Part shown: piece by piece, positions 25,838 through 33,305 of the stretch | Numbering within the stretch: the first letter of the stretch is position 1 | Layout: every line of letters starts with the position of its first letter | Source: AC-32 sp963728765 | Lineage (GTDB): Bacteria > Actinomycetota > Thermoleophilia > Gaiellales > Gaiellaceae | Reading direction: 5' to 3' | Assembly: GCA_963728765.1 (NCBI GenBank) | Contig: CAVSKX010000002.1 | Coordinates: forward strand, 310,001-374,000 | Length of the DNA stretch: 64,000 nucleotides | Notes under the pieces: generated by a model | Seen by the model: the letters and a program-made list of their open reading frames with translations, nothing else | Database searches by the model: none | What the model was told of the DNA's origin: nothing | Translations under genes and position numbers: made by a program

Positions 25838-27481
25838 ATGCGCCGCGCCGCGCTGATCGGGGTCGTCTTCTTTTGCTGCGCTTCACCCGCCGGAGCAGGC
25901 GTTCTGACCCATGCCGGGGCCCCTGTGCTCGCGGGCTCGAAGTCCTCCGCCCGGCTGCAGGCGTACCCGCGGACACTCGTCGAGCTCGACCGCTCGCGTA
26001 TAGGCGAGACGGCGCCGCTGCTCCGGCGCGTCGGCGGCCGCGAGCTGGACTCGTCGCTCGGGCTCTGGCGCCTGCCGAGCTGGGAGGCGCAGAGGCTGCT
26101 CCCGAAGCTCGAACGACTGAGGCTCGTGCGCTCAGTCACGCCGGACGTCCCGGTCGGCACCGACCCCGAGAACGCGAGCGGCTTCTTCGGCCAGTTCAGC
26201 GACCCGCTCTCGACCACGGAATGGTGGCCGTCACACGTCGGCGTCGCGAACTGGACCGGGCCCGGCCCCGGCGTGCCGCTGACGATGATCGACTCGGGCG
26301 TCGACCTCTCGCACGAAGAGTTCGCCGGCCGGCCCAACACCTTTGCGCTGAACACGCAGACGTTCCAGTCGGGAGACGGTGACGAGGCGCACGGGACCGC
26401 GACCGCCTCGGTCGCCGCCGCGCCCGTGAACGCCAAGGGGATCGTCGGGATCTACCCGCAGGCGAAGCTGCAGCTCTGGGACGCGAGCCCCGACGGCCAG
26501 CTGACGGTCGGGGACGAGATCGCCGGCCTCGCCGCCGCGCGGATCCGCGGCCGCGGCGTCATCAACCTCAGCCTCGGCGGCGTCAACCGGATCCCCGTCG
26601 AGGAGCACGCGATCCTGAACGCCTTCGGCGCCGGCGTGCTGATCGTCGCCTCCGCCGGGAACGATCGCATGGAGGGCAACCCGCTCTCGTACCCGGCGAG
26701 CTTCGCGCACGTCCTCACGGTCGGGGCGACGAACGAGAGCGACCGCGTCACCGTCTTTTCGAGCATTTCGCCGGCGATGGACCTCGCGGCGCCCGGGCAG
26801 GACATGACGGCCGCGATCCCGACGTACTGGGATCCCGCCGGCTACACCACGGCAGACGGCACGAGCTTCTCGGCACCACTTGTCGCCGGAGCTTCTGCCG
26901 CGGTCTGGACGCTGCGCCCGACCCTGACGAACACGCAGCTCTTCGACGTCATGCGCCACTCCGCACGGGACGTGGGCAAGCGCGGCTGGGACGCCGACAC
27001 CGGCTACGGGATCCTGAACGTGGCCGACGCGTTGACGCGCAAGCCGCCGGCGACCGACCCTCAGGAGCCGAACGAGGACGTCTACCTCGTCAAGCCGAAC
27101 GGCCTCACCCTCGCAGGCAAGCCCGCGCTGACCCGACCGGGGAGACCGCACGCCGCGCTGAAGGCGCAGCTCGAGCGGCGGGAGGACCCGGAGGACGTCT
27201 ACCGCGCCTGGCTCCCTGCGCGTGGGAAGCTCGTCGTGACCGTCCGCCCGACCGCCGACGTCTCGCTCGAGGTCTGGGGCCGCAACACGCGGTCGGTGTT
27301 CGAGCGGGGCGCCGCGGCGCGGCGCGACCTGATCGGCGTCTCGGCACACGGCGGAAAGCGATTCGAGCGGGTGACGTTGAAGGGCCGCGGCGTCGGCCAG
27401 TTCGTCTACATCGACGTGTTCCTGGCGAAGAAGGTCGTGCAGGCGAGCTACAGCGTCAGCGTCGCTCCCGCCGCACGCTAG
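25838..27481 (+). CDS. secreted S8 family serine peptidase (subtilase)
   Basis: This 547-residue exported protease has a signal peptide (RAALIGVVFFCCASPAGA). A propeptide-like region of about 80 residues is followed by a subtilisin domain with the triad Asp152 (MIDSGVDLSHEEFAG), His185 (DEAHGTATASVAA) and Ser343 (DGTSFSAPLVAGASA), and the oxyanion Asn275 (VASAGNDRM). After residue 420 comes a beta-rich C-terminal domain of about 120 residues similar to a pre-peptidase C-terminal or P-type module. It is divergent from folK by 49 bases and its 3' end overlaps folB by 26, so it interrupts the folate genes. It probably degrades extracellular protein. Confidence 0.92.
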   Translation: MRRAALIGVVFFCCASPAGAGVLTHAGAPVLAGSKSSARLQAYPRTLVELDRSRIGETAPLLRRVGGRELDSSLGLWRLPSWEAQRLLPKLERLRLVRSVTPDVPVGTDPENASGFFGQFSDPLSTTEWWPSHVGVANWTGPGPGVPLTMIDSGVDLSHEEFAGRPNTFALNTQTFQSGDGDEAHGTATASVAAAPVNAKGIVGIYPQAKLQLWDASPDGQLTVGDEIAGLAAARIRGRGVINLSLGGVNRIPVEEHAILNAFGAGVLIVASAGNDRMEGNPLSYPASFAHVLTVGATNESDRVTVFSSISPAMDLAAPGQDMTAAIPTYWDPAGYTTADGTSFSAPLVAGASAAVWTLRPTLTNTQLFDVMRHSARDVGKRGWDADTGYGILNVADALTRKPPATDPQEPNEDVYLVKPNGLTLAGKPALTRPGRPHAALKAQLERREDPEDVYRAWLPARGKLVVTVRPTADVSLEVWGRNTRSVFERGAAARRDLIGVSAHGGKRFERVTLKGRGVGQFVYIDVFLAKKVVQASYSVSVAPAAR

Positions 27482-27812
27482 CGGCCGTGTAGTCGACCGG
27501 CAGGCCGAGCTCCACGTGCGGCTTGCGCACGCGCACGTACACGTTTCGGGCGGCCGGAAAGCGCTCGAGCATCGTCTCTGCGAGCGTCGCGGCGAGCGAC
27601 TCCAGGAGGTGGAACTGCTTGCTCCGCGAGACGTCGCGGATCAGCGCGACCACCTCGCGGTAGTCGGCCGTCTGCACGAGCTCGTCCGAAGCCGGCTCGT
27701 CCAGCTCGAGCTCGACGTCGTACAGGAACGGCTGCAGCCCTTCGCGCTCCGCCTCGAGCGCCCCGTGGCGGCCGGCCAGCTCGAGGCCCGCGATCTCGAC
27801 GACGACGGTCAT
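27456..27812 (-). CDS. folB: dihydroneopterin aldolase
   Basis: FolB converts dihydroneopterin to hydroxymethyl-dihydropterin. The 118-residue protein shows the T-fold: VVEIAGLELAGRHGALEAEREGLQPF (with the His/Gly substrate loop), TADYREVVALIRDVSRSKQFHLLESLA and a C-terminal VRVRKPHVELGLPVDY. Its ATG overlaps the folP stop (ATGA). The 3' end runs 26 bases into the subtilase gene on the other strand. Confidence 0.95.
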   Translation of the reverse strand: MTVVVEIAGLELAGRHGALEAEREGLQPFLYDVELELDEPASDELVQTADYREVVALIRDVSRSKQFHLLESLAATLAETMLERFPAARNVYVRVRKPHVELGLPVDYTAASVRRERR

Positions 27813-28627
27813 GCGTACACCGCTCGCGCCGCGGTGAGCGCCTCGACGTGCTCGCGCACGTCGTGGACGCGCAGAATCGTCGCACCGCGCTCGTAGGCGG
27901 CAACCGCGGCGCCGACGCTCGCCGCGACCGAGCCGGTCGTCGCGTCCGGGTCACCGAGCAGCTTGCCGAGCGAGCTCTTGCGCGAGATCCCGACGAGCAC
28001 CGGCCGACCGAGCGCCGTGAGCTCGCCGAGGCGGCGGATCAGCTCGAAGTTGTGCTCAACGGTCTTGCCGAAGCCGATTCCCGGGTCGAGGCACACGCGC
28101 TCCTCGCCGATCCCAGCCGCCACCGCGACGCCCAGCCGCTCCTCGAGGAAGGCCGCGACCTCGGAGACGACGTCGTCGTAGCGAGGGTCGAGCTGCATCG
28201 TGCGTGGCTCGCCCTGCATGTGCATCAGGCAGAGGTAGGCGCCGGACTCGGCGACGACGGCGGCCAGTTGGGGGTCGGCGCGCAGGGCGGTGACGTCGTT
28301 CACCAGCTCTGCGCCGAGCTCGAGCGCGCGCCTGGCCACCTCCGCCTTCGAGGTGTCGATGGAGACCGGCACCTCGCCCTCGAGCGCCTCCAGTACCGGC
28401 ACGACACGGCGTAGCTCCGCGTCTGCGTTCACGCCGCCGGCGCCCGGCCGTGTCGACTCGCCGCCGACGTCGACGATCGCCGCCCCTTCCGCGAGCATGC
28501 GACGCGCCGAGGCGGCCGCGTCTCCCGGATCGAAGTTCAAGCCGCCGTCCGAGAACGAGTCCGGCGTGACGTTGACGACGCCCATCACGGATGGCCGCGG
28601 GAAGCGCTGCTCGATGGGCGGGCTCAT
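27809..28627 (-). CDS. folP: dihydropteroate synthase
   Basis: FolP condenses p-aminobenzoate with the pterin pyrophosphate, the step blocked by sulfonamides. It is a TIM barrel of 272 residues with VMGVVNVTPDSFSDGG, VDVGGESTRPGA, VSIDTSKAEVA, VNDVTALRAD, CLMHMQGEPRTMQ, CLDPGIGFGKT and VGISRKSSLGKLLG. The ATG at 28627 (MSPPIEQRF) is preferred. A second ATG at 28648 would overlap the ABC exporter start inside one CCATGG. It is the first gene of the folP-folB pair. Confidence 0.96.
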   Translation of the reverse strand: MSPPIEQRFPRPSVMGVVNVTPDSFSDGGLNFDPGDAAASARRMLAEGAAIVDVGGESTRPGAGGVNADAELRRVVPVLEALEGEVPVSIDTSKAEVARRALELGAELVNDVTALRADPQLAAVVAESGAYLCLMHMQGEPRTMQLDPRYDDVVSEVAAFLEERLGVAVAAGIGEERVCLDPGIGFGKTVEHNFELIRRLGELTALGRPVLVGISRKSSLGKLLGDPDATTGSVAASVGAAVAAYERGATILRVHDVREHVEALTAARAVYA

Positions 28628-28646
28628 GCGTCGGTAGGTTAGGGCC

Positions 28647-30395
28647 ATGGGCGACGAACAGGCGCGCCGGGGCGCAGCATGGCGTTTCGTCCACGCGGTT
28701 GTGGGCTCGCAGGCCTACGGCGTCAGCGGGGCGGTCGTCTCCGGCCTGCTCTGGCAGGCGGGTGCGGTGGCGGCACCGCTGGTCGTCAAGTACGCGATCG
28801 ACCACGGGATCGTCGGCGAGAACCACCAGACCCTCGTGATCTGGCTGGTCGTGCTACTCGCCGTCGGGATGCTCGAGGTCGTTGCGGGCGCCTTCCGCCA
28901 CCTGTACGCGATCCGGAACCGCTCGCACTCCGACGCGCGCGTCCGCGACGCGATCTTCGCGCACTCGCTGCGGCTCGACGCCTCCTACCATGACCGCGTC
29001 GGCCCGGGCGAGTTGCTCAGCCGCGCGTCGTCGGACTCGCAGCACGTGGCGCGGATGATGGACGCGATCGGGCACACCATCGGCTACGTGCTCACGGTCG
29101 TCGCCGTCGCGATCGTGATGTTGTTCCTCGATGCCCAGCTCGCGCTGATCGTGCTGATCCCGGTGCCGCTGGTGAGCCTCGGCGCCTGGCTCTACTCGCG
29201 CCGCTACGACGCAGGGACGCGGCAGCTGCAGGAGTCGTGGGCGCAGGCCTCGACGCTCGTCGAGGAGACGGTGAGCGGGATCCGCGTCGTGAAGGGCCTC
29301 GGCGCCGGCGCCGCGCTCGAGGGCCGCTTCCGACGCCGTAGCGACGAGATCATGGACCGCGCGCTCCACCTGGCGCGGCTCGACGCCGTCTTCGTCCCGT
29401 TTCTGGAGATGCTGCCGCTGCTCGGGATCGCAGCGGTGCTCTGGTTCGGCGGCCGGCGCGTGATCTCCGGCGAGCTTTCGGTCGGCTCGTTCGTCGCTTT
29501 CAACGCGTACGTGGTGATGCTCGTCTGGCCGCTGCGTGTGCTCGGCCAGCGTGTCACCACCTTGCAGAAGGCGCTCGGCGCGAGCGGCCGCATCACCGAG
29601 GTGCTGGAGGCCGAGCCGCGGTTGCTGGAGCCGCGCCATCCGGAGGAGCTCGAGCGGCCCGTGCGCGGAGACGTGCGGCTCGAGGGCGTGAGCTTCGGCC
29701 ACGAGGGCGACCACGCGGTGCTCGACGGGCTCGACCTGCACGTCTCACCGGGCGAGTCGGTGGCGCTGGTCGGGGCGACCGGGTCCGGCAAGAGCACGGT
29801 CGCCGGCCTGCTCGCGCGGCTGTACGACCCGGAGGATGGCCGCGTTCTGCTCGACGGCCACGACCTGCGCGACCTGCGGCTCGACGACGTTCGCCGATCG
29901 GTAGCGCTCGTCTTCGAGGAGACGTTCCTCTTCAGCGAGAGCGTGCGCGAGAACATCCGCGTCGGGCGGCCGGACGCGGGCGACGAGGACATCCAGCGTG
30001 CGGCCGAGCTCGCGGGCGCGGCCGACTTCGTCGAGAACCTGCCCGACGGCTACGACACGATCCTCGGGGAGCGCGGCTTCTCGCTCTCCGGCGGCCAGAG
30101 ACAGCGCATCGCGATCGCGCGCGCGATCCTGGCCGACCCTGCGCTGCTCGTGCTCGACGACGCCACCTCGGCGGTCGACGCGACGAAGGAGCACGAGATC
30201 CGCGCGTCGCTGACGGAGGTCATGCGCGGGCGCACGACCCTGGTGATCGCGCACCGGCCGGCGACGATAGCCCTCGCCGACCGCGTCGCCGTGCTCGAAG
30301 GCGGCGGCATCGTCGAGGAGGGCACGCACGACGAGCTGATCGCGGGCTCGCCCCGCTATCGGGCGCTGCTGGCGCTGGAGGAGGCCGCCGCATGA
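28647..30395 (+). CDS. ABC exporter half-transporter, degenerate-site subunit
   Basis: This 582-residue type IV ABC exporter subunit has six membrane helices and an ATPase domain. Walker A GATGSGKS lies near residue 376, the signature LSGGQRQR near 480, and Walker B LLVLDDATSAVD near 500. The residue after the Walker B Asp is Asp, not the catalytic Glu, so this ATP site should hydrolyse poorly. That is the hallmark of heterodimeric exporters such as TM287/288. It overlaps the next gene by ATGA, which encodes the partner. Substrate is unknown; lipid or drug efflux is usual. Confidence 0.93.
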   Translation: MGDEQARRGAAWRFVHAVVGSQAYGVSGAVVSGLLWQAGAVAAPLVVKYAIDHGIVGENHQTLVIWLVVLLAVGMLEVVAGAFRHLYAIRNRSHSDARVRDAIFAHSLRLDASYHDRVGPGELLSRASSDSQHVARMMDAIGHTIGYVLTVVAVAIVMLFLDAQLALIVLIPVPLVSLGAWLYSRRYDAGTRQLQESWAQASTLVEETVSGIRVVKGLGAGAALEGRFRRRSDEIMDRALHLARLDAVFVPFLEMLPLLGIAAVLWFGGRRVISGELSVGSFVAFNAYVVMLVWPLRVLGQRVTTLQKALGASGRITEVLEAEPRLLEPRHPEELERPVRGDVRLEGVSFGHEGDHAVLDGLDLHVSPGESVALVGATGSGKSTVAGLLARLYDPEDGRVLLDGHDLRDLRLDDVRRSVALVFEETFLFSESVRENIRVGRPDAGDEDIQRAAELAGAADFVENLPDGYDTILGERGFSLSGGQRQRIAIARAILADPALLVLDDATSAVDATKEHEIRASLTEVMRGRTTLVIAHRPATIALADRVAVLEGGGIVEEGTHDELIAGSPRYRALLALEEAAA

Positions 30396-32149
30396 TGGAT
30401 CGAGCCTCCGCCCGCGAGGTGTGGCGCGAGACGCAGCCGCTGACCCGGCCCGTCCAGGGCCTCTATTCCGTCGCGGCCGCGGCGGTGATCATCTCGACGC
30501 TGATCACGCTCGCGGGGCCGGCGCTCGTCCGCTACGCGGTCGACAACGGCATCGTCAAGCATGAGCAGCACCCGGTCGACGTCGCCGCCCTCGCGATCCT
30601 CGCCCTCGCGCTCGTGAAGCCATTCGTGGTGCGCTTGCAGACACTGGCCGCCGCCACCGCGTCGGAGCGGTTCCTGACGGCGCTTCGCAAGCGCGCCTTC
30701 GCGAAGCTTCAGGCGCTGCCGCTCGGCTTCTTCGAGCAGGAGCGGACGGGGGTGCTCGTCTCGCGGCTCACGTCCGATGTGCAGGCGCTCGACGAATTCC
30801 TCCGCGAAGCGCTGGTCGAGGTGGTCGGCAGCGGCCTCCAGATCGCGCTCACGGTGGCCGTGCTGATCATCCTCTCGCCGACCCTGGCGGCTGTTTCGCT
30901 TATTGCGCTGCCGGTGCTGCTGGTGGCGAGCTGGGCGTTCCATCACAGCGCGGGCGGCGCGTACCACGCGATCCGCGACCGGGTTGCGGAGACGCTGACC
31001 GCGCTGCAGGAGGGGCTCTCGGGCGTGCGCGTCGTGCAGGCCTTCCGGCGCGAGCGGCGGACGATGGAGACCTACCGGCCGCGCAGCCGCGCGCAGATCG
31101 GGGCGTGGCGCCGGGCGTCGTTCGTGAACATCCGGCTCTTCACGATGATCCCGCTCGCGCAGACGGTGGCGCTCGTCGCCGTGCTGCTCACCGCGGCCTC
31201 GATGTACCGCAACGGCTCGATCTCGCAGGGGACGATCGTCGCGTACGTCCTCTACCTCGTGCAGCTGTTCGACCCGATCGCGCGCTTCAGCGAGTGGCTG
31301 GGCGAGTTCCGGCAGGGGCTCGCGGCGCTCGGGAAGGTGGTGGGGCTCCTGCAGGCGGAGAACGCGGTCAGCGAGCGGCCGGGCGCAGTCGTGCTGCCGG
31401 TGGACGGCGTGCTCGAGCTCGACGACGTGACCTTTGGGTACGCGGGCGGCGCGCCCGTGGTGAAGGACGTCTCGCTCCGCCTCGACGCGGGCGAGCACGT
31501 GGCGCTCGTCGGCGTCACCGGCGCGGGCAAGTCCACCCTCGCGAAGCTGCTGACGCGTCAGTACGACCCGCAGGAGGGTGCGATCAGGCTCGGCGGCGTC
31601 GACCTGCGCGACGGCACGCTCGAGTCGCTACGGCACCGGATCGTGATGCTGCCGCAGGAGGGCCACCTCTTCAGCGGCACCATCGCCGACAACGTGCGGC
31701 TTGCCGACCCGGAGGCGGCGGACGACGACGTGCGCTACGCGCTGGAGCAGATCGGAGCGCTCGAGCGGTTCGCCGCACTTCCGGACGGGCTCCAAACCGA
31801 TGTGCAGACGCGCGGCGTCCGCCTCTCGGCGGGGGAGCGCCAGCTCGTCGGCATCGCCCGCGTCGCGCTCGCCAACCCCGCCGTGATCGTCCTCGACGAG
31901 GCGACGTCGAGCCTCGATCCGGCGACGGAAGCGGCCGTGGAGGAAGCCCTGGCTGCGGTGGTCGAGGGCCGGACGGTGATCATCATCGCCCACCGTCTCT
32001 CGACGGCCGAGCGCGCCGACCGCGTGGTCGTGATGCACAACGGCCGCGTCGTGGAGACGGCGTCGCACGACGAGCTGGTCGCCCAGGGCGAGCGCTACGC
32101 CCGCCTGTGGGCGAGCTGGCAAGCCGGCGTCGCCGCCGGCACGGTCTAG
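30392..32149 (+). CDS. ABC exporter half-transporter, catalytic subunit
   Basis: This is the partner of the preceding subunit, 585 residues, with a six-helix membrane domain and an ATPase domain: Walker A GVTGAGKS near residue 374, a non-standard signature LSAGERQL near 478 and a canonical Walker B VIVLDEATSSLD with Glu. The altered signature (SAGE for SGGQ) faces the partner's degenerate Walker site across the dimer. The pair therefore has one active and one impaired ATP site. The 3' end overlaps the convergent methyltransferase by 4 bases. Confidence 0.93.
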   Translation: MMDRASAREVWRETQPLTRPVQGLYSVAAAAVIISTLITLAGPALVRYAVDNGIVKHEQHPVDVAALAILALALVKPFVVRLQTLAAATASERFLTALRKRAFAKLQALPLGFFEQERTGVLVSRLTSDVQALDEFLREALVEVVGSGLQIALTVAVLIILSPTLAAVSLIALPVLLVASWAFHHSAGGAYHAIRDRVAETLTALQEGLSGVRVVQAFRRERRTMETYRPRSRAQIGAWRRASFVNIRLFTMIPLAQTVALVAVLLTAASMYRNGSISQGTIVAYVLYLVQLFDPIARFSEWLGEFRQGLAALGKVVGLLQAENAVSERPGAVVLPVDGVLELDDVTFGYAGGAPVVKDVSLRLDAGEHVALVGVTGAGKSTLAKLLTRQYDPQEGAIRLGGVDLRDGTLESLRHRIVMLPQEGHLFSGTIADNVRLADPEAADDDVRYALEQIGALERFAALPDGLQTDVQTRGVRLSAGERQLVGIARVALANPAVIVLDEATSSLDPATEAAVEEALAAVVEGRTVIIIAHRLSTAERADRVVVMHNGRVVETASHDELVAQGERYARLWASWQAGVAAGTV

Positions 32150-33018
32150 GGCTTGACCGCTTTGAGGTACGCCTGAGCCATCCGCGACACGCCCTTGCCC
32201 TCTTCCACGAGCGGGCGGAGGTGCTCGATGAACCGCTCGCGCTCCTCCGGCGTCAGCGCCTGGTCGATGGCCTCGCCGATGGTCGGGATCCGCGGATTCC
32301 CGGCGCTCTTGACGAACGCGTCCCACGGCGTTGACCCGCGCGGAGACACGGCCGCGTGGAACTCGAGCTCGACCGGAAAGAAGCCGGCGTTCTCCGCGAG
32401 CCTGAGGAGGTCGCGCTCGTCGAAGTCGAGCATCGGGTCGTCGGGCGGCTGGATTTCCTCGTAGACCCGCTCGACCCGGGCTGCGAGGTCGGCCAGCCCG
32501 TCGCCCGGATAGCCCCAAAAACCTTGCTTGCGCTCGTCCATGTCGAAGCGGTTGATCGGCTCGAAGAGGGAGGCCCTCCCGCCGGGCCGCAACACCCGGA
32601 AGAACTCCGCGAACGCATCGGCCTTGTCGGCGACGTAGATCAGCACCGAACGCGTGGCGACGACGTCGACGCTCGCATCGTCGACTCCGCCGAGGGCCTC
32701 CGCGCCGGCGCTGACGAAGCTGCAGCGCTCCAAGACGCCGAGCGCCGCCGCCGCCTCGCGGCAGAACTCGAGGCAGTCGTCCGAGATGTCGGAGAAGACG
32801 ACGTGCCCTGCGCCGCGCTCGACGGCGCCAAACCCGATCAGCCCTTCGCCACAACCGACGTCGAGCAGCGTCTCACCTTCGGCCAGCCCAGCGCGGTCGA
32901 GCACCTTGTCCCGAAAGATCGCCATCGCCTTGAGCATCTGGCGCCGCATCTCCGGGTCGCCGCCGTAGCGGTGAACGGCGAGCCACTCCGCCCAGATGTC
33001 GCGCTTCTTCGCCTCCAC
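32146..33018 (-). CDS. SAM-dependent methyltransferase
   Basis: This methyltransferase of about 290 residues has the SAM site LLDVGCGEGLIGFGAVERGA, the acidic turn VVFSDISDDCLEF, VDVVATRSVLIYVADK and LRPGGRASLFEPINRF. The C-terminal half has an unusual WGYPGDGLADLAARV segment and a helical end with EERERFIEHLRPLVEEGKG. The GTG at 33018 (VEAKKRDIWAEWL) was chosen over an upstream start that would run through the inverted-repeat element. It resembles arsenite- or ubiquinone-type methyltransferases only in general form, so the substrate is unknown. Confidence 0.82.
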   Translation of the reverse strand: MEAKKRDIWAEWLAVHRYGGDPEMRRQMLKAMAIFRDKVLDRAGLAEGETLLDVGCGEGLIGFGAVERGAGHVVFSDISDDCLEFCREAAAALGVLERCSFVSAGAEALGGVDDASVDVVATRSVLIYVADKADAFAEFFRVLRPGGRASLFEPINRFDMDERKQGFWGYPGDGLADLAARVERVYEEIQPPDDPMLDFDERDLLRLAENAGFFPVELEFHAAVSPRGSTPWDAFVKSAGNPRIPTIGEAIDQALTPEERERFIEHLRPLVEEGKGVSRMAQAYLKAVKP

Positions 33019-33040
33019 GTCAACAGGATGCCGCACGCCT

Positions 33041-33196
33041 AACCCGGGGTCAGGTCTTGCATCGACGGACCGGGCTGGGCAACCCAGTAGATCCGAGCGA
33101 CGAATGCGTAACAAGTTCGGCGGGCGCATACGACTGGTGGACGAGTTGTTGAGGCTTCGCTACGCGCATGTGGCAACGCAAGACCTGACCCCGGTT
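33041..33196. mobile_element. MITE-like inverted-repeat element with GGGGTCAGGTCTTGC ends
   Basis: CCGGGGTCAGGTCTTGC at 33044-33060 is repeated in perfect inverted orientation at 33178-33194, enclosing 117 bases with no credible gene. The AAGACCTGACCCC terminus is a sequence I associate from memory with short elements mobilised by IS200-like or REP-associated tyrosine transposases. No transposase is inside, so it would be a non-autonomous or decayed copy. It fills most of the gap between the methyltransferase and the ftsH 3' end. Confidence 0.6.
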
Positions 33197-33206
33197 CGGC
33201 GGCGCC

Positions 33207-33233
33207 GCGGTGGCGGGCTTTGCCCGTCACCGC
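33207..33233. repeat. GC-rich triloop hairpin (CGGGC-TTT-GCCCG)
   Basis: GCGGTG-G-CGGGC-TTT-GCCCG-T-CACCGC forms a 12-base-pair stem with one wobble and a three-base loop. Related hairpins occur at 39079-39093, 58792-58818 and 60486-60498. It is downstream of ftsH and next to the inverted-repeat element, so it could act as a terminator or be a REP-like unit. Confidence 0.5.
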
Positions 33234-33279
33234 TCACGAGCATGTGCCGCGAGAAGCTCTCACGGACGTGAATCATCAT

Positions 33280-33301
33280 GGCTCGCGCGTCAGCGCGAGC
33301 C
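33280..33301 (-). terminator. stem-loop after ftsH
   Basis: GGCTCGCGC-GTCA-GCGCGAGCC is a perfect 9-base-pair stem with a tetraloop, 5 bases beyond the ftsH stop on the minus strand. There is no U-tract, as is common for terminators in high-GC actinobacteria. Position and symmetry suggest a terminator. Confidence 0.5.
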
Positions 33302-33305
33302 GGAC

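Noticed and set aside
28646..28649. folP and the ABC exporter sharing one CCATGG with start codons on both strands
   Set aside because: The folP start at 28627 fits the protein better, so the shared ATG is probably incidental.
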